From positions 1 to 10,329 of the forward strand of contig JAAZHB010000009.1 of assembly GCA_012510935.1 (NCBI GenBank): 10,329 nt of DNA, read 5' to 3'. This document shows, one piece after another, positions 1 to 6,810 of this stretch (its first letter is position 1; every line of letters starts with the position of its first letter). A program made the position numbers and the translations under genes. The notes under the pieces were generated by a model. The model had not been told where the DNA came from, did no database searches, and saw nothing but the letters and a program-made list of their open reading frames with translations. This DNA is from Clostridiales bacterium. Lineage in GTDB: Bacteria; Bacillota_A; Clostridia; Peptostreptococcales; Anaerovoracaceae.

Positions 1-215
1 ATTTCAGCTTCTCCCGGTGAACATATCTCAAAGCGCTCAAGTTCATCTCCAATCTCTTTAGTAATAAATGGGTTTGCCTTGACTGCATAACATAATGATA
101 TTTCTTCAGGAAGCCTCGCTTGAAGATATTTGATTCTCTTCTTCAATTTGATGGTGTCAAAGAGGTAAAATGCATTTTGTTGTTCCTGAATTAAACTGGC
201 TAATTTCTGATTCAT
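1..215 (-). CDS. Fold-III PLP-dependent decarboxylase (LysA/ornithine decarboxylase/BtrK-like), N-terminal part only
   Basis: Only the first 71 codons are in the window; the gene runs off the left edge. The translation contains LCYAVKANPF at residues 41-50, the classic signature in which the lysine (K46) forms the Schiff base with pyridoxal phosphate in the alanine-racemase-fold decarboxylases (diaminopimelate, ornithine, arginine decarboxylases and BtrK). It is followed by FEICSPGE at 62-69, matching the next beta strand and glycine loop of this family. The ATG at 215 lies four bases after the TAG of the adenylating enzyme, and an AAAGGA ribosome binding site sits inside the end of that gene, so the two are almost certainly co-translated. 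The family is clear; the substrate is not. Pairing with an amino-acid activating enzyme leads me to infer decarboxylation of that amino acid, free or carrier-bound, as BtrK does for glutamyl-carrier protein. A plain diaminopimelate decarboxylase remains possible because the specificity region lies outside the window. Confidence 0.85.
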   Translation of the reverse strand, partial: MNQKLASLIQEQQNAFYLFDTIKLKKRIKYLQARLPEEISLCYAVKANPFITKEIGDELERFEICSPGEAE

Positions 216-219
216 AATC

Positions 220-1731
220 CTATCCTTTATTCATCTCCGCAATTTGTTTTCTGTCAATCTTGCCATTCTTTGTCAAAGGCATTGTTTCAATCTTGCGTAT
301 ATAACCCGGAATCATATAAGCGGGCATAACATCGCGCATCGTAGCATGCAAATCCGTCTTCTCTATTTCGCCAACATAGAAGCCCTTCAATCTCGATTTC
401 TTCTCATCAAAGTAACATATGCATCGCTCAACGCCCTCAATAGCTGCCATTCCGCGTTCTATCTCCTCTAGCTCAATTCTATGGCCAAGATACTTAATCT
501 GGTTATCTACTCTGCCGCAGAATTGCAACTCTCCGTCCTCGTTGTATACCCCAAGGTCTCCCGTATTATATACAACCTCCGGATAAGCTTTATTTAAAGG
601 ATTCTGAATAAATTGAGTGCTGTTTTTCTCTGGCAAATGATAGTATCCCAGAGCTAGAGCAGTTCCTCTAACCATAATCCTTCCAGTTACTCCCTCCTTC
701 GTAATCTTCCTATCGTCCTCGTCAAGAAGGAATACATCTTCATTTGGGAAAGGCTTTCCTATTGGAAGTCCTTGTGAATAATCTCTATTGCTCTCCAAAA
801 TGTGGTATGTGCAATTACATGTAATTTCAGTCGGTCCGTAAAGATTAACGAATGTTGCATCTGGAAGATGCTTCATCCATTCATTAAGATGCTTATAAGG
901 CATTACTTCACCGCTAAATAGAATTTTGTTAACAGTGGTTGGAGTTCTATATTCAAGTCCATGAAAAGTGCTAATTAAGCACAATGCCGAAACCGCCCAA
1001 GTCATCGTTGTAACCTTGTTATCGCACAAGTAGTCGATTAGCTTAACTGGTTCTGAGAATAGCACTCTAGGTACTATCACAAGCGTTGCACCTACCTTTA
1101 TTGCCGAATATATATCTTTAACCGACACATCAAAGTCAAAAGGCGCTTGATTAGCAATAATGTCTTCTTCATTGATTGAGAAAATGTCCGTAAAACAGTT
1201 TATAAAGTCGATAACGCTTCTATGACATACCGCTATGCCCTTTGGTACGCTGGTTGAGCCTGATGTGAAATTAATATAAAGCGGATCGGTATCGATGACT
1301 CTTTCACGAATGGCGCAAAGTCTATCTCCATTAATTGAACCTTTTCTAATCTCCTCAATTGAGCAAATAACCACATCACCAAATATTTCTTTTGCATCAT
1401 CTACCAAGTCAGAAGAAGTTATTATCACCTTGGCATTTAGCACTGATTGAATCTGTTCTAGCCTATGCCCTGGAAGCTCTGTATTGAGCACCGTATAGAA
1501 ACCGCCGGCATAAGCTGCACCGAACATAGAGCACAATGCATCTATACCTTTCTCCATATATATTCCGACTGGACTTCCAGGATTTGTCATCGAGGACAAC
1601 TCAGAACCGACGATCTTGCTCGCTTCCATCAATTCTTGATAAGTAATAGACTTGTCTTCCACGATAACTGCTGTTTTCTCTGGGAATACCTCTGCACTTT
1701 TTTCCAAAAAATCCAAAACATTTATTGTCAT
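220..1731 (-). CDS. Free-standing amino-acid adenylating enzyme (DltA-like AMP ligase)
   Basis: A 503-residue ANL-superfamily enzyme predicted to activate an amino acid as its aminoacyl-AMP and pass it to a carrier-protein thiol. Visible core motifs: A3 P-loop NFTSGSTSVPKG (154-165), A4 around FDFDVSV (198-204), A5 NLYGPTE (296-302), A7 YNTGDL (388-393), A8 GRVDNQIKYLG (406-416) and A10 LTKNGKIDRK (486-495) with catalytic Lys491. There is no carrier or condensation domain, and the length matches DltA (about 500). Asp201 corresponds to the Asp that binds the substrate alpha-amino group in amino-acid-specific members. Aligned by eye to GrsA, the position-239 residue is Lys205, whereas DltA has a methionine there, so D-alanine is not assured. 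The ATG at 1731 overlaps the kinase TGA (ATGA) and is preceded by GGAGG. The decarboxylase follows after four bases. Family assignment is secure; the substrate is inferred only weakly. Confidence 0.93.
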   Translation of the reverse strand: MTINVLDFLEKSAEVFPEKTAVIVEDKSITYQELMEASKIVGSELSSMTNPGSPVGIYMEKGIDALCSMFGAAYAGGFYTVLNTELPGHRLEQIQSVLNAKVIITSSDLVDDAKEIFGDVVICSIEEIRKGSINGDRLCAIRERVIDTDPLYINFTSGSTSVPKGIAVCHRSVIDFINCFTDIFSINEEDIIANQAPFDFDVSVKDIYSAIKVGATLVIVPRVLFSEPVKLIDYLCDNKVTTMTWAVSALCLISTFHGLEYRTPTTVNKILFSGEVMPYKHLNEWMKHLPDATFVNLYGPTEITCNCTYHILESNRDYSQGLPIGKPFPNEDVFLLDEDDRKITKEGVTGRIMVRGTALALGYYHLPEKNSTQFIQNPLNKAYPEVVYNTGDLGVYNEDGELQFCGRVDNQIKYLGHRIELEEIERGMAAIEGVERCICYFDEKKSRLKGFYVGEIEKTDLHATMRDVMPAYMIPGYIRKIETMPLTKNGKIDRKQIAEMNKG

Positions 1732-3137
1732 AGCTTCTTTACCTCCTCTGCAATCAGATTTGAAATATTGTATTTTGTATAATCAAGCTTAAAGAATAAC
1801 TGAATTATATATTCGTCTTCATTCTTGTATATTTTGCATTCTCCGCCCATTTTATCCATCATGATGCGGATATTCTTTATTTCGACTTTAGTGCTATCAG
1901 GCTTCATTTCTAGCATTTTAATGTGATTTGAAAACTGAATTTCAGCCTTATCTTTGTATCTGCCTACCTCTAGACACACTGGGTAACTTGGGTCAGCATA
2001 TTTCAAAATATTTGAACTGATATTATCAATTATTCTTGCCACATAGTCCATAGATACCGATGTTTTCTCGACTGGCCACATAATATCGGTTTGAACTTCG
2101 AAGCCATTCTCGCTGATGTAGCTAACCATATTTGAGAGAAGGTCATCGAAAATTTCTTTCGTCGAATCCGGTTTCTCGATAGCCCTAGTCTCTTCTTTCT
2201 CTAAATAAAATCTCTCAAAAAGTTGATCCGTCATTTGTTTAATCTGCGTAGTCTTTCCCCTGCTCTTCTTCACATATGAAATCAGTTCATCTTCACTCTT
2301 GCACTTTCCAGCGAGAATTAAATCAAGATACAAGGCCAGCGATGTAAGTGGAGTTCTTAAATCGTGGGATATAGCAACAACAAGGTCATAATTATTCTTA
2401 ACTGCCTCTGCCTCTATATCCATGTTCTCCGACAAAGCTATTCTCATCTGGTCCAAGCTGTCAGCAAGCGAGGTTAGCTCGTCATTACCTTTCTTAGTAA
2501 TAGGAAGGTCTAGTCCGCCAGTCTCCAGAACCTTGACTTGCTCCTCGAGTTGCAATATGTAATTAATCTTCTTACGAAGCAAATATATAAAGAAAGTGCA
2601 CAAGACAATTACCGAGAGAATAATCTCAATAACGAAAGCGATGTTGTAAATCATCTGGTCAAAATATCCATACAGAGAAACAGTAGCCGCTCCATCAGCA
2701 AAATTTATCTCCCGCTTAAAGAACCAACTATTGTCGCTATAACCATTTCCGGAATACTCATACTCTCCGTTATCTTCATTATCTGATTCTACGTTAAGAA
2801 GACTAACGCTTTCCGAACTCGATGTAAGAAGCGAGTCATAAAGCGTTTCATCATTTCTGGTAATGTAGAGTATCGTAGTGACCTTTCTATTAGAATCACG
2901 CCACGATTTAATCGCCTTACTGTCAGTAGCTGCAATATTGTTTTCTTTGATATATGACTCGAAGGACTCCAAATATTCAGTTGACTTCTCAGTATTGTAA
3001 TTGCTCTTCTCTAAATATGATGTTAATAGTGAATAGACTGTATAATCAGTTGCAAAAAAGAATACTACCGCTACAGCAATTGAGCTCATCAAGGCAACTA
3101 TAGATTGAGTTTTTAATCCGCATCTTCTCTTATTCAA
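1728..3137 (-). CDS. Membrane sensor histidine kinase with degenerate G2 box
   Basis: A 469-residue two-component sensor. Order: short basic N-terminus, membrane helix about 12-30, extracytoplasmic loop about 31-162, membrane helix about 163-187, HAMP-like linker to about 240, HisKA domain with SHDLRTPL (257-264; phospho-acceptor His258), and a HATPase domain with an N box around DNISSNILKYA (371-381). After the N box the domain is odd: the G1 region reads EIQFSNHI and the G2 region reads STKVEIKN (415-422), where a GxGL ATP-lid motif is expected. The start is a TTG at 3137: it has AAAGGA seven bases upstream and gives a cytoplasmic basic tail before the first helix. This TTG overlaps the original stop of the response regulator (3130-3132) by eight bases, the usual translational coupling of such pairs. 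The 3' end overlaps the adenylating enzyme by four bases. The signal sensed is unknown; the co-transcribed genes suggest envelope or amino-acid-related control. Confidence 0.93.
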   Translation of the reverse strand: MNKRRCGLKTQSIVALMSSIAVAVVFFFATDYTVYSLLTSYLEKSNYNTEKSTEYLESFESYIKENNIAATDSKAIKSWRDSNRKVTTILYITRNDETLYDSLLTSSSESVSLLNVESDNEDNGEYEYSGNGYSDNSWFFKREINFADGAATVSLYGYFDQMIYNIAFVIEIILSVIVLCTFFIYLLRKKINYILQLEEQVKVLETGGLDLPITKKGNDELTSLADSLDQMRIALSENMDIEAEAVKNNYDLVVAISHDLRTPLTSLALYLDLILAGKCKSEDELISYVKKSRGKTTQIKQMTDQLFERFYLEKEETRAIEKPDSTKEIFDDLLSNMVSYISENGFEVQTDIMWPVEKTSVSMDYVARIIDNISSNILKYADPSYPVCLEVGRYKDKAEIQFSNHIKMLEMKPDSTKVEIKNIRIMMDKMGGECKIYKNEDEYIIQLFFKLDYTKYNISNLIAEEVKKL

Positions 3138-3252
3138 AGCGATATCCTTTCCCCCATACTGTCTTTATATGAACAGGTGATTCAGGTTTTGCTTCAACCT
3201 TTGCTCTAATCTTTCTAATGTGTACCATAACTGTACTGTTAGAACTATATAG
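3130..3252 (-). pseudogene. Stranded C-terminus of the response regulator (recognition helix and wing)
   Basis: Directly after the TAA at 3253-3255, in the same frame, come 40 sense codons reading LYSSNSTVMVHIRKIRAKVE and ending HIKTVWGKGYRFE, then TAA at 3130-3132. This is the expected C-terminus of an OmpR-family winged helix: the STVMVHIRKIR recognition helix followed by the VWGKGYRF hairpin wing. Related proteins usually carry an aromatic residue right after the acidic pair, so a tyrosine codon (TAT or TAC) changed to TAA by one base would explain the break. No frameshift is needed. The segment also holds the ribosome binding site and TTG start of the kinase. The lack of further stops or indels in the tail suggests that the lesion is recent, tolerated through readthrough, or an assembly error. 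Confidence 0.88.
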
Positions 3253-3834
3253 TTATTCTTCCTGCCACACACTTTCGTAAAGGTTCTGTGCAGAAAAAAC
3301 TTTGTTAGGGTGCTTCATGAGCAGCAACAGACTCCGGTACTCGAGGTCTGTAAGATCAACCTCTTTCCCATCGACTGTAACTTCATTGAAGTTCTCATCT
3401 ATAGTGATGTTTCCAATTTTAATAACCGAATTATGCACCTGTTGCGTATCATCAGTTGTACAGTTATATACTTGATAACGTCTTAGCAGCGCCTTAACCC
3501 GGCCGAGAAGTTCTGCATACGAAAACGGTTTTACCAAATAATCGTCTCCGCCTGCCATTAATCCAATTAGCTTATCTGACTCCGTTGACTTTGCCGTAAG
3601 AAAAAGAACTGGCACAAATGACCGCTTTCTTATCTCTTCGCAGGTCTTCAATCCGGTCATCCCCGGCATCATCACATCAAGAATTACTAGATGGAAAGAA
3701 TCATCAAGCATGTCAAGACAAGTTCTTCCGTTATCCGCCTCTGCAACTTTGTACCCCTCACTTTCTAAGAGAATACGGGTGCCTTCACGAATATCAGCAT
3801 CGTCTTCAACTATTAGTATTTTAGTGTTAGTCAT
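3253..3834 (-). CDS. OmpR-family response regulator, truncated by an in-frame TAA
   Basis: The receiver domain is complete: acidic EDD at 10-12, phospho-acceptor Asp53 in ILDVMMPG, Thr80 and Lys102 in DDYLVKPF. A linker leads into an OmpR/PhoB-type winged helix beginning about residue 137 (IKIGNITID, then LTDLEYRSLLLLM). The open frame stops after VWQEE at codon 193, just before the recognition helix, so the product as read lacks that helix and the wing. The frame continues intact beyond the stop to 3130, which would give 234 residues, normal for the family. I prefer the ATG at 3834 over the one 21 bases upstream (3855), because GGGAGA lies seven bases before it and the protein then begins MTNTKILIVEDD as receivers normally do. 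The kinase gene follows in the same operon. As read, the protein could be phosphorylated and may dimerise but should not bind DNA normally, unless the stop is read through or is a sequencing error. Confidence 0.9.
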   Translation of the reverse strand: MTNTKILIVEDDADIREGTRILLESEGYKVAEADNGRTCLDMLDDSFHLVILDVMMPGMTGLKTCEEIRKRSFVPVLFLTAKSTESDKLIGLMAGGDDYLVKPFSYAELLGRVKALLRRYQVYNCTTDDTQQVHNSVIKIGNITIDENFNEVTVDGKEVDLTDLEYRSLLLLMKHPNKVFSAQNLYESVWQEE

Positions 3835-3874
3835 CGTTTGTTCTCCCAAAATCATTTTTTCTCAAGTTATTAAT

Positions 3875-3928
3875 ATTTTAATTTGAAAATCTTAATATTT
3901 ACTTACAACAAATCTTAACAAATCTTAA
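3875..3928 (-). promoter_or_regulatory. Putative response-regulator binding repeats and promoter of the two-component operon
   Basis: Three copies of AAATCTTAA (TTAAGATTT on the transcribed strand) lie at 3887-3895, 3910-3918 and 3920-3928. Two are in tandem with a 10-base period (CAAATCTTAA twice) and the third is 23 bases away, so all lie roughly on one face of the helix. OmpR/PhoB-type regulators bind such direct repeats, and the TTAAG-N5-TTAAG core recalls CiaR-like sites, although those have an 11-base period. A weak -10 candidate TAAAAT is at 3880-3875, with no good -35, as would suit an activated promoter. The location just upstream of the regulator gene suggests autoregulation. This is inference from sequence pattern only. 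Confidence 0.5.
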
Positions 3929-3933
3929 TTATT

Positions 3934-3974
3934 TAAAAAAAGAAGGCGACGCAAGTATTTTGCATCGTCTTCTT
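3934..3974 (-). terminator. Rho-independent terminator of the dipeptidase-exporter operon
   Basis: On the minus strand an inverted repeat of about 15 pairs (one G-U pair and one mismatch) starts AAGAAGACGATGCAA and closes through GCGTCGCCTTCTT, followed at once by a run of seven T. Arms are 3960-3974 and 3940-3954. It lies 85 bases beyond the stop of the YjjB-like gene and just before the promoter region of the response regulator, so it separates the two minus-strand operons. On the plus strand there is no T tract, so it acts in one direction. Confidence 0.88.
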
Positions 3975-4058
3975 GTACTTCTTCTCGACTTTTACGCTTT
4001 CAATTTCAATCAGATGCGATACATCAATTATCGCAAAATAATTTACTAGCGTATTATT

Positions 4059-4520
4059 CTATTTTCTTACATAGTATGCTTTTATCAACCTAATATATCT
4101 ATGAACAATTGCTGCCACCATGAAGCCAAGCGATATTGCAAGTGCAACTGTAATCGCAATGTTTCCGCTGGAATTTGCCAAGCTATCATTAGCTGTTACG
4201 AGCCCCGCCATTGTGTAGTAAAGTGGGCCTCCCGGAATAAGTGGAATTGCAGCTGCGATAAGGAAAATCGTAGCCGGAGCCTTATTTACCACTGCCATTC
4301 TTTCAGCAAAGAATCCTGCAAAAATCGACGCTAGGAAATTTGGGATAAAAATACCTCCTACATAATGTTCGACAACAAGATAGATAATCCAAGTTAATGT
4401 TCCTCCGAGCCATGCCCAAGGAATCTGCTTAACCTTTGTTTTAAAGAAAATCCCAAATCCTATTGAGCCTATTCCGGCCGCAATGACCTGAATTATACTG
4501 CTTTGTAATGCTTCTGTCAT
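4059..4520 (-). CDS. YjjB-like small subunit of a split ThrE-type exporter
   Basis: A 153-residue membrane protein corresponding to the C-terminal half of threonine/serine exporters of the ThrE family (DUF3815/ThrE_2; YjjB in E. coli). It has about five hydrophobic segments (roughly 7-27, 34-56, 58-76, 82-104 and 118-140) and the family signature NKAPATIFLIAAAIPLIPGG (79-98) followed by PLYYTM. The ATG at 4520 shares ATGA with the stop of the upstream YjjP-like gene and has a strong GGGAGGTGGAG ribosome binding site; an in-frame ATG at 4565 would add 15 residues inside the previous gene and lacks such a site, so I reject it. It should form a complex with the YjjP-like partner in the cytoplasmic membrane. 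In E. coli YjjPB is linked to succinate export, in Corynebacterium ThrE exports threonine and serine; which applies here cannot be told, although the dipeptidase neighbour favours an amino acid. Confidence 0.9.
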   Translation of the reverse strand: MTEALQSSIIQVIAAGIGSIGFGIFFKTKVKQIPWAWLGGTLTWIIYLVVEHYVGGIFIPNFLASIFAGFFAERMAVVNKAPATIFLIAAAIPLIPGGPLYYTMAGLVTANDSLANSSGNIAITVALAISLGFMVAAIVHRYIRLIKAYYVRK

Positions 4521-5278
4521 ATCGCTCCACCTCCCGTTAGAATAATTGGGATAGCAAAGCCGCAAGCAATTGCCGCTGCAATAAGAAGTGCGTTTACCAT
4601 TCGGAAAAACCCACTGATAACATCTCCCGACAACAAGTCTCTTATCGAGTTTGTCATATGCACTCCGGGTATCAGGAGCATTATGCCGCCGATAATAATT
4701 TTATCAGAGTTATCTCCAAATCCAAGCCTAACCATCGCAAGCGCTATAAATCCTGATATTACCGATGTAAAAAACACAGATGCCAAGGGGTTCTGCTCAA
4801 ATTTTGACAGGAATCTGGTCAATGTAAAAATTACTAGACAAAGAACAGCTGATGCTAGTCCATCATAATATGTGCCTCCAAAGAAGACTGCAAAGCTTGC
4901 GCCTATCAGCCATGCTCCAAGGTACTCAAGCCAAAGCGGAGGTTCTCGTCTAGCTTCAACCTCTTTAAACTGCGCTTGTAGATCCTCTATTTCAGGTACA
5001 TCCGCGCATACAGCTCTAGAAAGATTATTTAATTGATCCAGCTTCTCGAAATTGATGTCTACAGCTTTAGTTGTTCTCATCTGTGATTCAACATTGCCTT
5101 CAGGCGTTTCTGTAGTTATAAAAATGTTAGCCGATACAATCGAGATACTAGTCTTCGTATATCCATAAGCTGTGCACATGCGCTCGACACTATCCTCAAC
5201 TCTCGCAACCTCTGCACCGCTTTCAAGCATCGACTCACCAATATCCAGAATCGCACTAACCATTTTCTCGTCGTTCAT
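4517..5278 (-). CDS. YjjP-like large subunit of a split ThrE-type exporter
   Basis: A 253-residue protein matching the N-terminal half of ThrE-family exporters (DUF1212; YjjP). The first 115 residues are soluble and include the characteristic GAEVARVEDSVERM segment (21-34); the rest is hydrophobic with about five membrane helices (roughly 117-135, 137-155, 165-184, 193-206 and 226-247) and the conserved loop LIPGVHMTNSIRDLLSGD (202-219). Length and motif order are normal for the split form. The ATG at 5278 shares one base with the TAA of the dipeptidase gene (TAATG), and GGAGAAGGA lies just upstream, so translation is coupled on both sides: it ends in an ATGA overlap with the YjjB-like gene. 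Together the pair should make one membrane exporter. Placement behind a dipeptidase suggests that it relieves excess of an amino acid released from peptides, an inference from context. Confidence 0.92.
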   Translation of the reverse strand: MNDEKMVSAILDIGESMLESGAEVARVEDSVERMCTAYGYTKTSISIVSANIFITTETPEGNVESQMRTTKAVDINFEKLDQLNNLSRAVCADVPEIEDLQAQFKEVEARREPPLWLEYLGAWLIGASFAVFFGGTYYDGLASAVLCLVIFTLTRFLSKFEQNPLASVFFTSVISGFIALAMVRLGFGDNSDKIIIGGIMLLIPGVHMTNSIRDLLSGDVISGFFRMVNALLIAAAIACGFAIPIILTGGGAI

Positions 5279-6729
5279 TAGTTATTTTCCTTCTCCTCAA
5301 GAACTTCGCATACATAGCGATAAACTCTTGCAGTTGATTCAATTTCCATACTCTCATCAGATGTATGAACTCCATACAGATTTGGTCCAATCGCAATTGC
5401 ATCAAGACCCAGCATTTTCTCAGAAAGAATACCGCACTCTAGTCCTGCATGAAGTGCAACTACCTTTGGCAATTTACCAAATACCTTGTTATACACTTCT
5501 ACACACTTCTCTCTCAAAGCGGAATCCTTAACGAGCGGCCACTCAGGGTAGAAGTTGTATGCATTACTTGAGATTCCAAGAACCTTAGCAAGTGTAATTA
5601 CTTTATCAACAACATATTCAAGTCTGCTCTTTACCGAGCTTCTAACTGAAACTGTTGCTGTGTACTTCTCTTCTGTTACATCAACAAGAGCATAGTTAAG
5701 TGATGTCTCAACAAGATCTTCAATTGCAAAACTCATATGTTGCACTCCATGAAGTGCTGTGTACATTGCCACAATTACCTTGTTCTCCGATTCCTCTGAC
5801 AGAGGCATTAAATCGCACTTCTTCTCTTCAAAACAGTTAAGTGTTACATTTGGGTCTGTGTCAACATATTCATTCCTCAGAACTGCCTCAAATTCAGAAA
5901 GCTTCGCATCAAGGTCATCAAGGCACATGTCAGATAGAACAACTGCCTCTGCAAAATTACTTACAACATTATGAGCCTTTCCGCCATGAACAGTTACTAG
6001 CTTAATATTAGTCTCTTCTTTCATGAACTTAAGAGCACGGCCAAGCAAGATATTTGCATTAGCAAGATCACGATGAATCTCTGCTCCGCTATGTCCTCCG
6101 CTTACTCCTGTTACTGAAATCTTGAAGTAATCACCATTTCCAGCTTCTCTTGTAATTGGAAGCTCCATGTCGATAGTCGCCCCACCGGATGAACTGATTG
6201 TAAATTCTCCTTCAATCTCTGAGTCAAGATTGAGAAGTCTTTTTCCTTGGAACTGTGACATATCAACTGTCTTAGCTCCATTCATACTTGTCTCTTCATC
6301 TGCTGTAAAGAGTGCTTCAATTCTTGGATGCTTGAGCTCGGTATCTTCTAGAATTGCAAGAATCATTGCTGCTCCAATTCCATTATCTGCTCCAAGTGTT
6401 GTGCCCTCTGCTTTAATGTAAGCGCCATCTATATATGGCTTTATCGCTTCACAAGACATATCAATTGTGCAATCCTCGGTCTTTGTGCAAACCATATCAA
6501 TATGTGCTTGAAGTATTACTGCCGGTTCGTCCTCATATCCTAAAGTTGCACCTTTAACCATAATTACATTTCTAGCTTCGTCAGTACGGTGCTCTAGATT
6601 GTGTTCCTCCGCAAACTTTAGTAGGTAACTACTTATGCCTACCATGTTTCCTGAACCATGCGGAATTGCACAAATATCATCAAAATATCCAAATACATTT
6701 TCGGGCTTCAACGCTCTAATCTCACTCAT
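5278..6729 (-). CDS. pepD: Cytosolic aminoacyl-histidine dipeptidase (PepD type, M20 family)
   Basis: A 483-residue M20 metallopeptidase of the PepD/cytosolic nonspecific dipeptidase group, predicted to cleave unblocked dipeptides such as Xaa-His in the cytoplasm with two zinc ions. Metal and catalytic residues are all visible: His76 and Asp78 in LQAHIDMV, bridging Asp115 in GADNGIG, catalytic Glu145 with Glu146 in TADEET, Asp169 in LLNLDSE, and His455 in NLYGVHTSDE. The lid/dimer domain carries SGGHSGAEIH (210-219). The length equals that of E. coli PepD (about 485) and there is no signal peptide. The ATG at 6729 has GGAGG eight bases upstream. It is the first gene of a three-gene operon with the YjjP/YjjB exporter pair, with a good promoter in front. 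The family call is firm; the exact dipeptide preference is not visible. Confidence 0.95.
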   Translation of the reverse strand: MSEIRALKPENVFGYFDDICAIPHGSGNMVGISSYLLKFAEEHNLEHRTDEARNVIMVKGATLGYEDEPAVILQAHIDMVCTKTEDCTIDMSCEAIKPYIDGAYIKAEGTTLGADNGIGAAMILAILEDTELKHPRIEALFTADEETSMNGAKTVDMSQFQGKRLLNLDSEIEGEFTISSSGGATIDMELPITREAGNGDYFKISVTGVSGGHSGAEIHRDLANANILLGRALKFMKEETNIKLVTVHGGKAHNVVSNFAEAVVLSDMCLDDLDAKLSEFEAVLRNEYVDTDPNVTLNCFEEKKCDLMPLSEESENKVIVAMYTALHGVQHMSFAIEDLVETSLNYALVDVTEEKYTATVSVRSSVKSRLEYVVDKVITLAKVLGISSNAYNFYPEWPLVKDSALREKCVEVYNKVFGKLPKVVALHAGLECGILSEKMLGLDAIAIGPNLYGVHTSDESMEIESTARVYRYVCEVLEEKENN

Positions 6730-6801
6730 TTCAGATCCTCCAATTATTTATTATGGGTTTTAACCAACCTTATCCATTTCATGCCAAATAGGCACTTTGT
6801 T

Positions 6802-6810
6802 ATTATAGCA
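6802..6810 (-). promoter_or_regulatory. Extended -10 promoter of the pepD operon
   Basis: On the minus strand the sequence TGCTATAAT (6810-6802) is a perfect extended -10 element (TGn plus TATAAT). No convincing -35 lies 16-18 bases upstream, which extended -10 promoters can do without. Predicted start of transcription is about 6795, giving a leader of about 65 bases to the pepD ATG. A short dyad TGCC-N5-GGCA (6782-6794) falls right at the start point, and the 9-mer AACCCATAA occurs both upstream of the -10 (6835-6827) and in the leader (6759-6751); either may be an operator. No terminator is visible between the U32 gene and this promoter, so readthrough from upstream is possible. Confidence 0.7.

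Noticed and set aside
3253..3255. TAA reassigned as a sense codon in this organism
   Set aside because: TAA ends the pepD and U32 genes at the expected protein ends, and TAG and TGA also serve as normal stops here, so the standard bacterial code applies.
3130..3260. A frameshift as the cause of the response-regulator break
   Set aside because: The missing winged-helix residues resume in the same frame directly after the TAA; no insertion or deletion is needed.
4015..4035. Inverted repeat TGCGAT-N9-ATCGCA after the YjjB-like gene as a terminator
   Set aside because: Only six pairs and no T tract on the minus strand; the hairpin at 3940-3974 is far better.
4521..4565. Upstream ATG at 4565 for the YjjB-like gene
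   Set aside because: It would add 15 non-conserved residues within the previous gene, whereas the ATG at 4520 has a strong ribosome binding site and the ATGA overlap.
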